From contig JAPDPX010000001.1 in NCBI GenBank assembly GCA_034506255.1, forward strand, positions 434,001 to 498,000: a stretch of 64,000 nt of DNA. The letters run 5' to 3'. Positions within the stretch are counted from its first letter, which is position 1. Every line of letters begins with the position of its first letter. The position numbers and the translations under genes are program-made. The DNA comes from a candidate division KSB1 bacterium. Its GTDB lineage: Bacteria > Zhuqueibacterota > Zhuqueibacteria > Zhuqueibacterales > Zhuqueibacteraceae. Shown here in pieces: positions 1 to 8,179 of the stretch. A model generated the notes under the pieces. That model did not search any database, was not told the DNA's origin, and saw only the letters and a program-made list of their open reading frames with translations.

Positions 1-812
1 CCTGCCATGCCGGTGTGGAAAAATCGGAAAAGCCGAGCGTGGCCCATCTCCCGACCATGGCCTCCTGCTACACCTGCCACAACGACGTGCAGGCAAGCAA
101 CGCCTGCGAGGCCTGCCATCCGCGGGTGGAGACCATGCTGCCGTTGAGCCATCGCGCGCCGGATTGGGCCAAACAACACAAGCGCCTGATCCGCGCCGAT
201 CACACCAGCAGTGATTGTGCCGTTTGCCACACGGATAATTTTTGCCAGACCTGCCATGCCGAGGTGACGCTGCGGCTCACGCGCGGCGATCTCCGCCGCA
301 GCCTGGCGGAGAACCGGCCGGCACCCTCCGGCAGGGACCCGCTGGTCAAACAGAACGTGCACGAGCTGAATTATCTCTTCTCGCACAGCCTCGATTTGCG
401 CGCCAAACAATCCGATTGCTATTCATGCCACAATCAGCAAACTTTCTGCGCCGACTGTCACAGTCGCAATCAAGATGCCGGCTTCGCCGCGCCGTTCCCG
501 CTCTCGCATCGCGCGCCCGATTTCGTTCGCATCGGCACGGGCAGCGGTGGCGGCCAGCATGCCACCCTGGCGCGCCGTGATATTGAAGCATGTGCCGCCT
601 GTCATGACGTTGAAGGTCGCGATCCGGTTTGCCTCATCTGCCATGTCGACCGCACCCCGGGCCGCGGCAATGATCCCAAAACGCATCCGGCCAATTTTCG
701 CAACGAGGAAGGCGACTGGCATTCCAATGCCGGCTCCACCTGCTACAATTGTCACACCAACACCGAAAAGGCGGGAATTGGTTTCTGTGGTTATTGTCAT
801 GGCATGAAGTGA
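1..812 (+). CDS. Multihaem c-type cytochrome, 5'-truncated by window edge
   Basis: The reading frame is open from base 3, and its first two codons (Cys-His) are the tail of a CxxCH haem site, so the gene begins left of the window. The visible 269 or so codons hold ten complete CxxCH motifs (for example CYTCH, CEACH, CAVCH, CQTCH and CGYCH near the C-terminus), giving at least eleven c-type haems with the cut one. There is no other recognisable domain. Such proteins sit in the periplasm or on the outer surface and carry electrons. A second multihaem protein follows on the same strand about 260 bases later, so the two probably work together. A GTG at 15 is not the true start. The exact family is not identified. 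Confidence 0.9.
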   Translation, partial: CHAGVEKSEKPSVAHLPTMASCYTCHNDVQASNACEACHPRVETMLPLSHRAPDWAKQHKRLIRADHTSSDCAVCHTDNFCQTCHAEVTLRLTRGDLRRSLAENRPAPSGRDPLVKQNVHELNYLFSHSLDLRAKQSDCYSCHNQQTFCADCHSRNQDAGFAAPFPLSHRAPDFVRIGTGSGGGQHATLARRDIEACAACHDVEGRDPVCLICHVDRTPGRGNDPKTHPANFRNEEGDWHSNAGSTCYNCHTNTEKAGIGFCGYCHGMK

Positions 813-1073
813 AACGCCGCCGGCGACAGCTGCCCCCGCCGCGTTCATCCGACCATCGCCGTCTGTCCTGGCATGCTCCAACCTCGGCTGGGCCGGGGGC
901 GGTGGAACTCGCGTATCACAAAACTTTTCGGGAGAGCCATGCGGCCGGTCAGGCGGTCGCGGCAGGATGCCATCAGCCGGTTTCGCTTTCTCATGGACGT
1001 TATTGGGCGCCCGCTGTGGCCGGCAAGGCGCCGGCCTGAAACAAGTTGGTCATTTGACGAATGCCTGATGACT

Positions 1074-2450
1074 ATGAAAGCCAAGATGAAGCAACTTCTG
1101 TTACCACTCGTGGGCGTGTCATTGCTGCTGCTCACTGCCTGCAGTGATCCGCAAGAGGCGCCGACCGCGGCGCAAAACGAAGTCGCCGTTCATGGCGAAG
1201 GCTGGCTCGATCCAACCTCTGCGAATTTTCATGGCAAGGTGTTGGCGGCACAAAATTATGACGCCAAATCATGCCGGCCCTGCCATGGCAGCCAGTTCGA
1301 TGGCGGCCTGGTGAAATCTTCCTGCCGGAAATGCCACGTGACCTATCCGCATCCACCGGGCTGGGTCGAAGCCGCGTCACCCAATTTTCACGGCAAGACA
1401 CTGGCCGGGGTGAACTACAATCTCAACCTCTGCAACAGTTGCCATGGCAGCCAGTTCGATGGTGGCACCTCGGGAGTCTCTTGTCGCACCTGCCACGCGA
1501 GCTATCCGCATCCGGCAGATTGGATGAATCCCGCGAGCACGGGCTTTCACGGCACGGTGCTGGCCGCACAGAATTACAACGCGACTGCCTGCCGGGCGTG
1601 TCATGGTGCAGAATATGCCGGCGGCACCTCCGGCGTGTCCTGCAAGCGCTGTCATGCCAGTTACCCCCACCCGCAGAATTGGATTGCCGGCCCTGCTGCG
1701 CATTCCACTTTTTTGAAGAACAATGGTTATGATCTGAATTCTTGCCAAGCCTGTCATGGCCGGGACTACAGTCTGGTCAAAGGAACTCTTTCCTGCCTGA
1801 CCTGTCATACCCAGCAAAATGGTCCCGAGGCCTGCAACACCTGCCACGGCAATCCCGCCGCCAGCGCGGCCGATTTGAAGAATGCCGCACCCCCCAAGGG
1901 GCTGGACGATGAAACCGAGGCGACCTCGCCGGCGGTGGGTGCACATCAGGCACATCTCGCGTACTACACGGAATTGTCGACCGCGACGGTGTGTCAGGAA
2001 TGCCATGTGCTGCCCGCCAGCTTCGCCGTCCCCGATCACATTGATGACAACAGCCGCGCTGAAGCGGTTTTCACCGGTGCCCTGGGCACGCGCAGAACCG
2101 AGGGCGGCGCGCGGGTGCCGCAGGTGGTGTATGATTTCAACAACAACACCTGCAGCAACAGCTATTGTCACGGCAATTGGGCCTTGCGCAAGGCGCAGTC
2201 ACCGAATGACTTCGGTTTTGCCGCCGAGGTGATGACCGGAAACAACGCAGCGCCCAGTTGGGTCAACAGCGGCTCCGCGCCGTGCGGCTCCTGCCATGGC
2301 CTGCCGCCGACCGGTCATACGCCGTTCGCGATCACGGCCTGCACCATTTGCCATCAGGGTGTGGTGGATGGTTTCGGCAACATCACCGACAGCAGCAAGC
2401 ACATCAATGGCAAAGTGAATGTGCTCGGCCGGGAGTATGACATGTACTGA
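1074..2450 (+). CDS. Multihaem c-type cytochrome lipoprotein with tandem two-haem repeats
   Basis: 458 residues. The chosen ATG (others at 1068 and 1086) gives a short Lys-rich start, a Leu-rich segment and a lipobox LTAC, so this is a predicted lipoprotein; the frame is open upstream but looks non-coding. There are twelve CxxCH motifs plus one CxxxxCH (CSNSYCH, about residue 364), so up to thirteen haems. The CxxxxCH/CxxCH arrangement is the one described in Geobacter-type multihaem proteins. Residues about 44-250 are four tandem repeats of about 53 residues, each with two haem sites and a YPHP-W ending. The likely role is electron transfer at the outer membrane or cell surface. It lies downstream of another multihaem gene and ends at a strong terminator. 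Confidence 0.9.
   Translation: MKAKMKQLLLPLVGVSLLLLTACSDPQEAPTAAQNEVAVHGEGWLDPTSANFHGKVLAAQNYDAKSCRPCHGSQFDGGLVKSSCRKCHVTYPHPPGWVEAASPNFHGKTLAGVNYNLNLCNSCHGSQFDGGTSGVSCRTCHASYPHPADWMNPASTGFHGTVLAAQNYNATACRACHGAEYAGGTSGVSCKRCHASYPHPQNWIAGPAAHSTFLKNNGYDLNSCQACHGRDYSLVKGTLSCLTCHTQQNGPEACNTCHGNPAASAADLKNAAPPKGLDDETEATSPAVGAHQAHLAYYTELSTATVCQECHVLPASFAVPDHIDDNSRAEAVFTGALGTRRTEGGARVPQVVYDFNNNTCSNSYCHGNWALRKAQSPNDFGFAAEVMTGNNAAPSWVNSGSAPCGSCHGLPPTGHTPFAITACTICHQGVVDGFGNITDSSKHINGKVNVLGREYDMY
1203..1823 (+). repeat. Four tandem coding repeats of a two-haem module
   Basis: Within the cytochrome gene, units begin at about 1203, 1365, 1524 and 1683. Each encodes FHG...NY...C..CHG...C..CH.SYPHP.(D/N)W or a degenerate form; the fourth is the most diverged. 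DNA identity between units is clear, for example the shared stretch around 'tgccatggcagccagttcga', which suggests duplication inside the gene. Confidence 0.85.
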
Positions 2451-2536
2451 TCTGCGCGGCGCCAGGCCAAGTGGCCGGCGCAATGTCGGAGGAGTTGTTG
2501 GCAGGCTGAGTGTCATTGCGAGAAGATCTCGCCGCA

Positions 2537-2576
2537 AAACACAAAAGCCCAAACCGGAGTTTGGGCTTTTGTGTTT
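2537..2576. terminator. Bidirectional rho-independent terminator
   Basis: A perfect 17-bp inverted repeat (2537-2553 with 2560-2576) around a 6-base loop. The outer ends are A-rich on one side and T-rich on the other, so it can act on both strands. It lies between the plus-strand cytochrome (ends 2450) and the minus-strand decarboxylase (ends 2768), where a shared terminator is expected. Confidence 0.9.
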
Positions 2577-2767
2577 GAGCGGGCAAAGAACCACCGAACT
2601 GGGTCCGACGCGGCCGCCCCAATGGCGCGGTCAAGGGAGGGTCAGGCTTTGTGACGCGAGGCCGGACCCTGGCAGCGGCGTTCACTTCATTCGGCCTGAC
2701 AGCCGGGCTGCGCCGTTGCGCGCACAAACGCGCGGACGGGCGGCACGCGCGAAGTGGTGGGGCAGAA

Positions 2768-4243
2768 TCAATTCAAAGCCCCGAGCTGTTGCTGCAATAC
2801 GGCCCATACCCGCTCAACATCTGCCGGCGTGACGCGCAAATGGCTGATCACCAGCCGGAGCACGAAGCGGCCGTCGATTTTGGTATGCGACAAAAATGCC
2901 TCGCCGGTTCGATTGACGGCATGCAGCAGCCTTTCGTTGAGTTCATTGAGCCGGCTCTCTTCGTTCAGGCTGGCGGGATGGGCGCGAAAACAGATTGTGC
3001 TCATCGGCACCGGCGCCAGGCGCTCGAAATCCGGATGGCGGTCAACCCAGCCGGCGAACTCCCGGGCGAGGCGGAGATGTTCGCGAATGCAGGCCTGCAA
3101 TCCCGTCACGCCGAAGGAACGCAGCACGAACCAGAGCTTGAGCGCACGAAAGCGCCGGCCCAGCGGAATGCCGTAATCCATGTAGTTGATCACCCCGCTG
3201 TCTGCTGGCGTGCGCAAATACTCGGGCACCAGGCTGAAGGCACGGCGCAACACCTCCGGTTTGCGGGTGTAAAGCACGCTCAAGTCCATGGGCACGAACA
3301 ACCATTTGTGGGGATTGACCACGAACGAATCCGCCAGCTCGCAGCCGGCGAGCACATGCCGCATTTCCGGAACGATGGCCACCGCGCCGCCATGCGCGGC
3401 ATCGACATGCAACCAGAGATTTTCCGTGGCACAGATTTGCGCGATTTCTGCCACGGGATCGATGCTGGTGCAGGAGGTGGTACCCACCGTCGCCACCACA
3501 CAAAATGGCCGCCAGCCAGCACGGCGATCATCCTGAATCGCCTGCGCCAAAGCCGCCGGCTGCATGCGAAATTCCGCATCGACTGGAATGCGGCGAATGC
3601 CTTCCCGGCCCAGCCCGATCAGCAACGCCGCCTTGTCGATGGAGGAATGCGTGTAGTCGGAGACATAGAGCCGCAGTCGCGGCAGATCGGCACGGCCGGC
3701 CATGCCGCGTTCATGAATCTGCAAGTCACCGAGCTGCTCGCGCGCGGCGGCCAGACCGTGCAGCGTGCTGGTGGAAGCGGTGTCAAAGATCAGCCCCCAA
3801 AAATCAGCCGGCAATCCCAGCATCTGTCGCAGCCAGTCGAGCGTCACTTCTTCCAGCTCGGTGGCTGCCGGGGAGGCCTGCCACAGCATGCTGTTGCTGT
3901 TGAATGCCGCCGCCAGCAAGTCACCGAGAATGCCCGGCCCGCTGGCGGAGGAAGTGAAGTAGGCAAAGAAGCGCGGATGATTCCAATGTGTCATGCCGGG
4001 CATGATCAGCCGGTCGAGATCGGCGAGCACGGCGGTCATGTCTTCGCCGTGTGGCGGCGGAGTTGCCGGCAGGGCGCGGCGCACGGCACCGGGCTGCACC
4101 GCTGGCAGCACGGGAAGGCGTCCCACCTCTTTCAGATAGTCCGCAATCCAATCGATCACCTGATGGCCGGCGCGGCGAAACGCTTCAACCGGCATGTCAC
4201 CATATGCGGGTTCGTCGCGAAAAAAATTTTTTTCAGTGCTCAT
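2768..4243 (-). CDS. PLP-dependent decarboxylase, aromatic-L-amino-acid (group II) type
   Basis: 491 residues, the usual length for the aromatic amino acid/DOPA decarboxylase family (fold type I). It has the PLP lysine in NPHKW (about K313), the aspartate of HVDAAHGG (about D281) that contacts the pyridine nitrogen, and the family block HWNHPRFFAYF near residue 90. The reaction would be decarboxylation of an amino acid such as tryptophan, tyrosine, phenylalanine or glutamate; substrate cannot be told. The open frame extends upstream, but the ATG at 4243 has a good ribosome site (GGGAG, 6 bases) and begins where similarity to the family begins. It is a single gene on the minus strand, not obviously linked to its neighbours. 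Confidence 0.9.
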   Translation of the reverse strand: MSTEKNFFRDEPAYGDMPVEAFRRAGHQVIDWIADYLKEVGRLPVLPAVQPGAVRRALPATPPPHGEDMTAVLADLDRLIMPGMTHWNHPRFFAYFTSSASGPGILGDLLAAAFNSNSMLWQASPAATELEEVTLDWLRQMLGLPADFWGLIFDTASTSTLHGLAAAREQLGDLQIHERGMAGRADLPRLRLYVSDYTHSSIDKAALLIGLGREGIRRIPVDAEFRMQPAALAQAIQDDRRAGWRPFCVVATVGTTSCTSIDPVAEIAQICATENLWLHVDAAHGGAVAIVPEMRHVLAGCELADSFVVNPHKWLFVPMDLSVLYTRKPEVLRRAFSLVPEYLRTPADSGVINYMDYGIPLGRRFRALKLWFVLRSFGVTGLQACIREHLRLAREFAGWVDRHPDFERLAPVPMSTICFRAHPASLNEESRLNELNERLLHAVNRTGEAFLSHTKIDGRFVLRLVISHLRVTPADVERVWAVLQQQLGALN

Positions 4244-4648
4244 TTGCTCTCCCAGTTCTGCTTGTGGCATCTCAGCAAGACGGCCGGGATTTTGTCGCAT
4301 CACTCTCGCAAAACGAACATGATCGCGAAGATTGTGTAACGCTGTCATTCTGCCTGGTCGGCAGAAGGCGGGACGGTTGTGGCGCCCTCGCCTTTGCAAG
4401 GCTCACAGGACATTCACCTCCACAAAGCAGGATGGCTGTTGCCTGGTTTGTGAGCGTGCCGGCATCGCTTCTCCAAGCAACCGGCGTGCAGCATCTTTGC
4501 TGTCATACTGCCCGATACTCCCGGGCAGGGTCAGCAACCTCCTCCCTCAGTCTGCCGGCATGCCCGGGGGAATTCGGCGAACGAGTTTAATGGAATTTTT
4601 TCAACTTTACAACGACGGCGCGAGCAATACTTCGGTAACATGTGCAGC

Positions 4649-4687
4649 AGCGCGGGTATCTTTGCTTGCAGACAAGATGTCCGCGCT
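4649..4687. repeat. Palindromic element sharing 16 bases with 29326-29341
   Basis: Arms AGCGCGG/CCGCGCT, then after two unpaired bases ATCTT/AAGAT, around a short loop. The 16-mer TGCTTGCAGACAAGAT (4663-4678) recurs exactly at 29326-29341 in a similar palindromic setting upstream of the RuBisCO gene. Confidence 0.6.
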
Positions 4688-5063
4688 GGGTTCCGCATGT
4701 TATGGAGGCATTACCCGTCAGAGACCTCCTGCCCGGCCCTCTTGTGTTGCCGGCAACCGCCATGGCCGGGGCGTTTTGTTCAAGGCATCGTGCCGGTTCC
4801 GGCGGACCAGTCGCAATCAGCCCCTCACTGCATTCAGCAACACGCCAAATGCCAATTGCGGGATGAGCATGATGTTGCAAGCAGATGCCAGCCTGGAAGC
4901 CGCATCGCCAAATTTGTTTTTGGTCAAAGTGGACGGGCGAGGGCAGCCGGTGAATGGAGTGGAGGCAGTCGAGGTGGGGTTGACTGGAGAAGTTGTTTCA
5001 ACCTGCTGTTACGATGGCAACGCGAGGCTGTGCTTTGGGGGCAGATATTTTGGCGCCGCCAAA

Positions 5064-5110
5064 CACCGCGAATGAACGCGAATATTTTTCATTCGCGCGC
5101 ATTCGCGGTG
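5064..5110. repeat. Hairpin-forming intergenic palindrome
   Basis: Arms CACCGCGAATG (5064-5074) and CATTCGCGGTG (5100-5110) pair perfectly. An inner pair CGCGAAT (5077-5083) with ATTCGCG (5091-5097) extends the stem. There is no T-tract, so a terminator is unlikely; it is better read as a REP-like element. It lies about 100 bases beyond the stop of the molybdoenzyme gene. Confidence 0.6.
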
Positions 5111-5214
5111 GCTCATCGCTCTGTCCGGGTTTTTGAAATCAACCGCCGATAATTGTGCCCGGGCGATGCCATGCCGGGTGCGGCATGGCTGATGCCGGCA
5201 TACACGACGGTTTT

Positions 5215-8103
5215 CTACTGCAAATAGAAAGTCTCTTCCACCGGGCGCAGCGGGCGATTGAACCACAATGGCCGCCGCAGGCCGTTCGGCCCGGGCGCCG
5301 GGCGCGTCAGCTTCAGCCATTCGCGATAGATCGCAAACGATTTCTCCGTATCCACAAACACGTCGCCGTAGCGATCCCCGGGATGCGCCTTTTCGATCCG
5401 CACTTTTTGATGCCAGCAGTGCATGCCGCTGATGGGGTCGGGATGCACGGGAAACGTGATGTTCTGATGCACGCCGCCGTCACTCCAGAAAATTCGTGAA
5501 GAGTCTGCGTCATTGCTTTTGAATGGCCGAATGCCGTCAATGATTCTCATGCGCCAGCCGCCCCCTGCGATTTGCCCGCCACCCTCTGCCTTCTGCCCGA
5601 TGCGCGTGATGCTCACCAGCGAGGTCGCCCAGCGGTTGCCCGGCGCATCCTGCGGTCTGCGCCAGCGGCCGAGATGATGCGAACACGCGACCACGCCGGG
5701 TTTGATGCCCTCCGTCACCCACACGCGGTCAACGAAATAACCGATGTCCGTGTTCACGCGCAGCAAATCACCGGTCTGCACGCCGAGACGCGCCGCGTCC
5801 GAACTGTGCATCCAAATCGGATTGCGGTGGGAAATTTCATAAAGCCATTTGGCATTGCCGGAGCGCGAGTGAATCAAAGTCGGCAGGCGGAACGTTGGAA
5901 TCAGCGGAAATTCTCCCTTGCTGCGGTCGAGATTCTCGTGATGAATGTGACTTTTGATGTACGCCGGAATTTTGTATTCCGGCCAGCCCCAATCAATCAT
6001 CGTCTGGGAGAAAAATTCCTGCTTGCGCGACGGCGTGGGAAAGCCCTCGCACACCCTGCCATTCACCATCACGCCGATGGCTTTGCCGTTCTTCGTAATC
6101 AAGCCGGTTTGGGGGTCGGTTTGCGCGCCTTGCAAATCTGCCGCCGGAATCTCACGCAGGTGTTTGTTGTATGACGTTTTTTCCACCTCGAACGCGCCGA
6201 ACTTGCGCATGTACTCCAGCGGTTTCAAGCCATGCTTCGCCGCCTCCTCCGGCAGGCCGGGGGTGTGTTCGAAGAGGTATTGATAGTACTCGTCAATCGT
6301 CACTTTTTGCCCGGGCCGGTACGGAGAGATAAAATGTTGTTTGACGCCCAGGCTGCCGTCCGGATCGATGCGCCATGACAGTTCGATCCAGAATTCGTCT
6401 TCCTCCCACACCTCGCCGGGATTGGCTTCGTAGGTGAACTGCACGGGTTTGCCCATTTTGCGCCGCGCCTCGCGCAACACCGGCTGCCGAAAGCCGATCC
6501 ACAAGCCGGAGTGCGTCTCGTAGCTCACCAGATCGTGACGCTCGCCGGCGTGGCCCATCGGCAGAACGTAATCCGCAAAATAGGCCGTCTCGTTCCATGT
6601 CGGCGTGAGCGCGATGTGCATTCCGACTTTGCCCTCATCGGTGAGCGCTTCGATCCACGAGAAGCCGTCGGGATATGTCCACACCGGATTGAACACGCGG
6701 GTGAAATAGACGTCCAGCTTGCCGCGGCCCTCCTTGAGAAAGTGAGGGAGGAGAAAACTCATCTCATAATGCGCCAGCGGATATTCTTTGGGGAAATGCA
6801 GCTCGTTCCAAAATTTTTGCGCCGGCGGCTTGTCGAAGAAGCTCGGCTTGAATTTGTTCCATGCGCTCGGCGAAGTGCCGCCCACGGTGCCGACGCTGCC
6901 GGTGAGCACATTGAGAAAGTGCAAACTGCGTGCAACCGCCCAGCCACCGAGATTGCCGCTGCCCGCGCTGCGCCAGTTGTGCGTGGAGAAGCGCGTGCCC
7001 GCGCGTCCGATTTGCCGCGCGACTTCGACAATCATTTTCGCCGGCACGCCGCTTTCTTTTTCCGCGAACTCCGGTGTGTAATCCTTGTAAGCGGCTTTCA
7101 CCGCCAGAATGAAATTGTCGAACGTGACTTCGTCGCTCGGGCGTTCGTGCGCGAGATATTGCTGCCAATTCACCCAGTCGCGCAAATAGGCTTCGTTGTA
7201 CATTCCCTCGTCGAGAATGACCTTCGCCATCGCCAGCAGCACCGCGGCTTCGCTGCCGGGATAAGTCGGCAGCCAGTAATCGGCCATGCTGGCAGTGTTG
7301 GAGAGGCGCGAATCCATCACCGCCAGTTTGGCCCCGTTCATCATGCCTTCGATGATGCGCTGCGCGTGCGGGTTGAAATAATGCCCGGCCTCGAGATGCG
7401 AGCTGATGAGCAAAATGAAGCCGGCGTTGGCATGATCCGGCGAGGGCCGGTCATAGGTTTGCCAAAGCGCATAGCCAAAACGCGCGCCGGAGGAGCAGAT
7501 GTTGGTGTGGCTGTTGTGGCCATCGACGCCCCAGGATTGCAGAATGCGATCCATGTAACCCTCGTGGCCGGGCCGGCCGACATGATAGACGACCTCGTTG
7601 TTGCGCTTTTCCTGCAGTGCCTTGCGAATGCGGCCGGCAATATCATCGAGCACACTGTCCCATGAAACCCGTTCCCATCGCCCTTCGCCCCTTCCTCCGG
7701 CGCGTTTCATCGGATAAAGAATGCGATCGGGATCGGTGACTTGATTGATCGTCGCCGGGCCTTTGGCGCAATTGCGGCCGCGGCTGCCGGGATGGTAGGG
7801 ATTGCCCTCGAACTTGCGGACTTGCAGGGTTTGTTTGTCGATGTAGCTCAACAAGCCGCAGCCGGCTTCGCAGTTGAAGCAGATCGTCGGCACAATCATG
7901 TAATGCTTCGCCTCGCGCCGCGGCCAGCTTTTCGCTTCATATTCGACCCAATCGTCCCACTTCTCCGGCGGCGGATAGTTGGTGAGCTGGCCGGGCTCGG
8001 TCAGGCGTGGCACCTGCGGCCCAAGGTCATGATGCAGATTGGGAATGAGGCGGAGGGTCTCCGCGATTTTTTCGATGAAGCCGGGAGTATGAGTTGTGGG
8101 CAT
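5215..8103 (-). CDS. Molybdopterin oxidoreductase catalytic subunit (DMSO reductase/CISM family), Soe-like candidate
   Basis: 962 residues. An Fe-S motif C75-x2-C78-x3-C82...C112 is followed by the molybdopterin domains (WERVSWD at 143-149) and a candidate Mo ligand, C203, in HTNICSSGAR. A cysteine ligand is typical of the Psr/Phs/Soe/Ttr/Arr group. There is no Tat or other signal peptide, so the enzyme should face the cytoplasm, as sulfite dehydrogenase SoeA does. Its electron partner is probably the fused FeS/NrfD protein upstream in the same operon. Because the window encodes sHdr sulfur oxidation, which releases sulfite, oxidation of sulfite is a reasonable but unproven role; polysulfide, tetrathionate or another anion remain possible. 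The start has GGAGAAG nine bases upstream. Confidence 0.85.
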   Translation of the reverse strand: MPTTHTPGFIEKIAETLRLIPNLHHDLGPQVPRLTEPGQLTNYPPPEKWDDWVEYEAKSWPRREAKHYMIVPTICFNCEAGCGLLSYIDKQTLQVRKFEGNPYHPGSRGRNCAKGPATINQVTDPDRILYPMKRAGGRGEGRWERVSWDSVLDDIAGRIRKALQEKRNNEVVYHVGRPGHEGYMDRILQSWGVDGHNSHTNICSSGARFGYALWQTYDRPSPDHANAGFILLISSHLEAGHYFNPHAQRIIEGMMNGAKLAVMDSRLSNTASMADYWLPTYPGSEAAVLLAMAKVILDEGMYNEAYLRDWVNWQQYLAHERPSDEVTFDNFILAVKAAYKDYTPEFAEKESGVPAKMIVEVARQIGRAGTRFSTHNWRSAGSGNLGGWAVARSLHFLNVLTGSVGTVGGTSPSAWNKFKPSFFDKPPAQKFWNELHFPKEYPLAHYEMSFLLPHFLKEGRGKLDVYFTRVFNPVWTYPDGFSWIEALTDEGKVGMHIALTPTWNETAYFADYVLPMGHAGERHDLVSYETHSGLWIGFRQPVLREARRKMGKPVQFTYEANPGEVWEEDEFWIELSWRIDPDGSLGVKQHFISPYRPGQKVTIDEYYQYLFEHTPGLPEEAAKHGLKPLEYMRKFGAFEVEKTSYNKHLREIPAADLQGAQTDPQTGLITKNGKAIGVMVNGRVCEGFPTPSRKQEFFSQTMIDWGWPEYKIPAYIKSHIHHENLDRSKGEFPLIPTFRLPTLIHSRSGNAKWLYEISHRNPIWMHSSDAARLGVQTGDLLRVNTDIGYFVDRVWVTEGIKPGVVACSHHLGRWRRPQDAPGNRWATSLVSITRIGQKAEGGGQIAGGGWRMRIIDGIRPFKSNDADSSRIFWSDGGVHQNITFPVHPDPISGMHCWHQKVRIEKAHPGDRYGDVFVDTEKSFAIYREWLKLTRPAPGPNGLRRPLWFNRPLRPVEETFYLQ

Positions 8104-8130
8104 GAATGTCTTCTCCGCAGAATAACTTCA

Positions 8131-8177
8131 TTGCAGTAGAGCCTTCAGGGTTTGCGCCTGAAGGCGCGACGAAGAAA
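8131..8177 (+). repeat. Interspersed palindromic repeat (GTAGTAG/CTACTAC family)
   Basis: TTGCAGTAGAGCCTTCAGGG at the left end and a GCGCCTGAAGGCGCGACGAA right part. It lies between the multicopper oxidase stop (8180, minus strand) and the molybdoenzyme start (8103). Confidence 0.75.
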
Positions 8178-8179
8178 TA

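Larger units (their letters stand above)
4244..5214. other. Long intergenic region, no convincing gene
   Basis: About 970 bases between the decarboxylase start and the molybdoenzyme stop. The open frames here, up to 247 codons, lack recognisable domains and good starts and overlap each other. The region holds two palindromic elements, listed separately (4649-4687 and 5064-5110). Confidence 0.6.

Noticed and set aside
2651..4339. Long plus-strand open frame of 562 codons opposite the decarboxylase
   Set aside because: It is the antisense shadow of a recognisable PLP decarboxylase; its product has no domain and a composition typical of a shadow frame.
4332..5075. 247-codon plus-strand frame in the long intergenic region
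   Set aside because: No ribosome site, no recognisable domain, irregular residue make-up, and it crosses palindromic elements.
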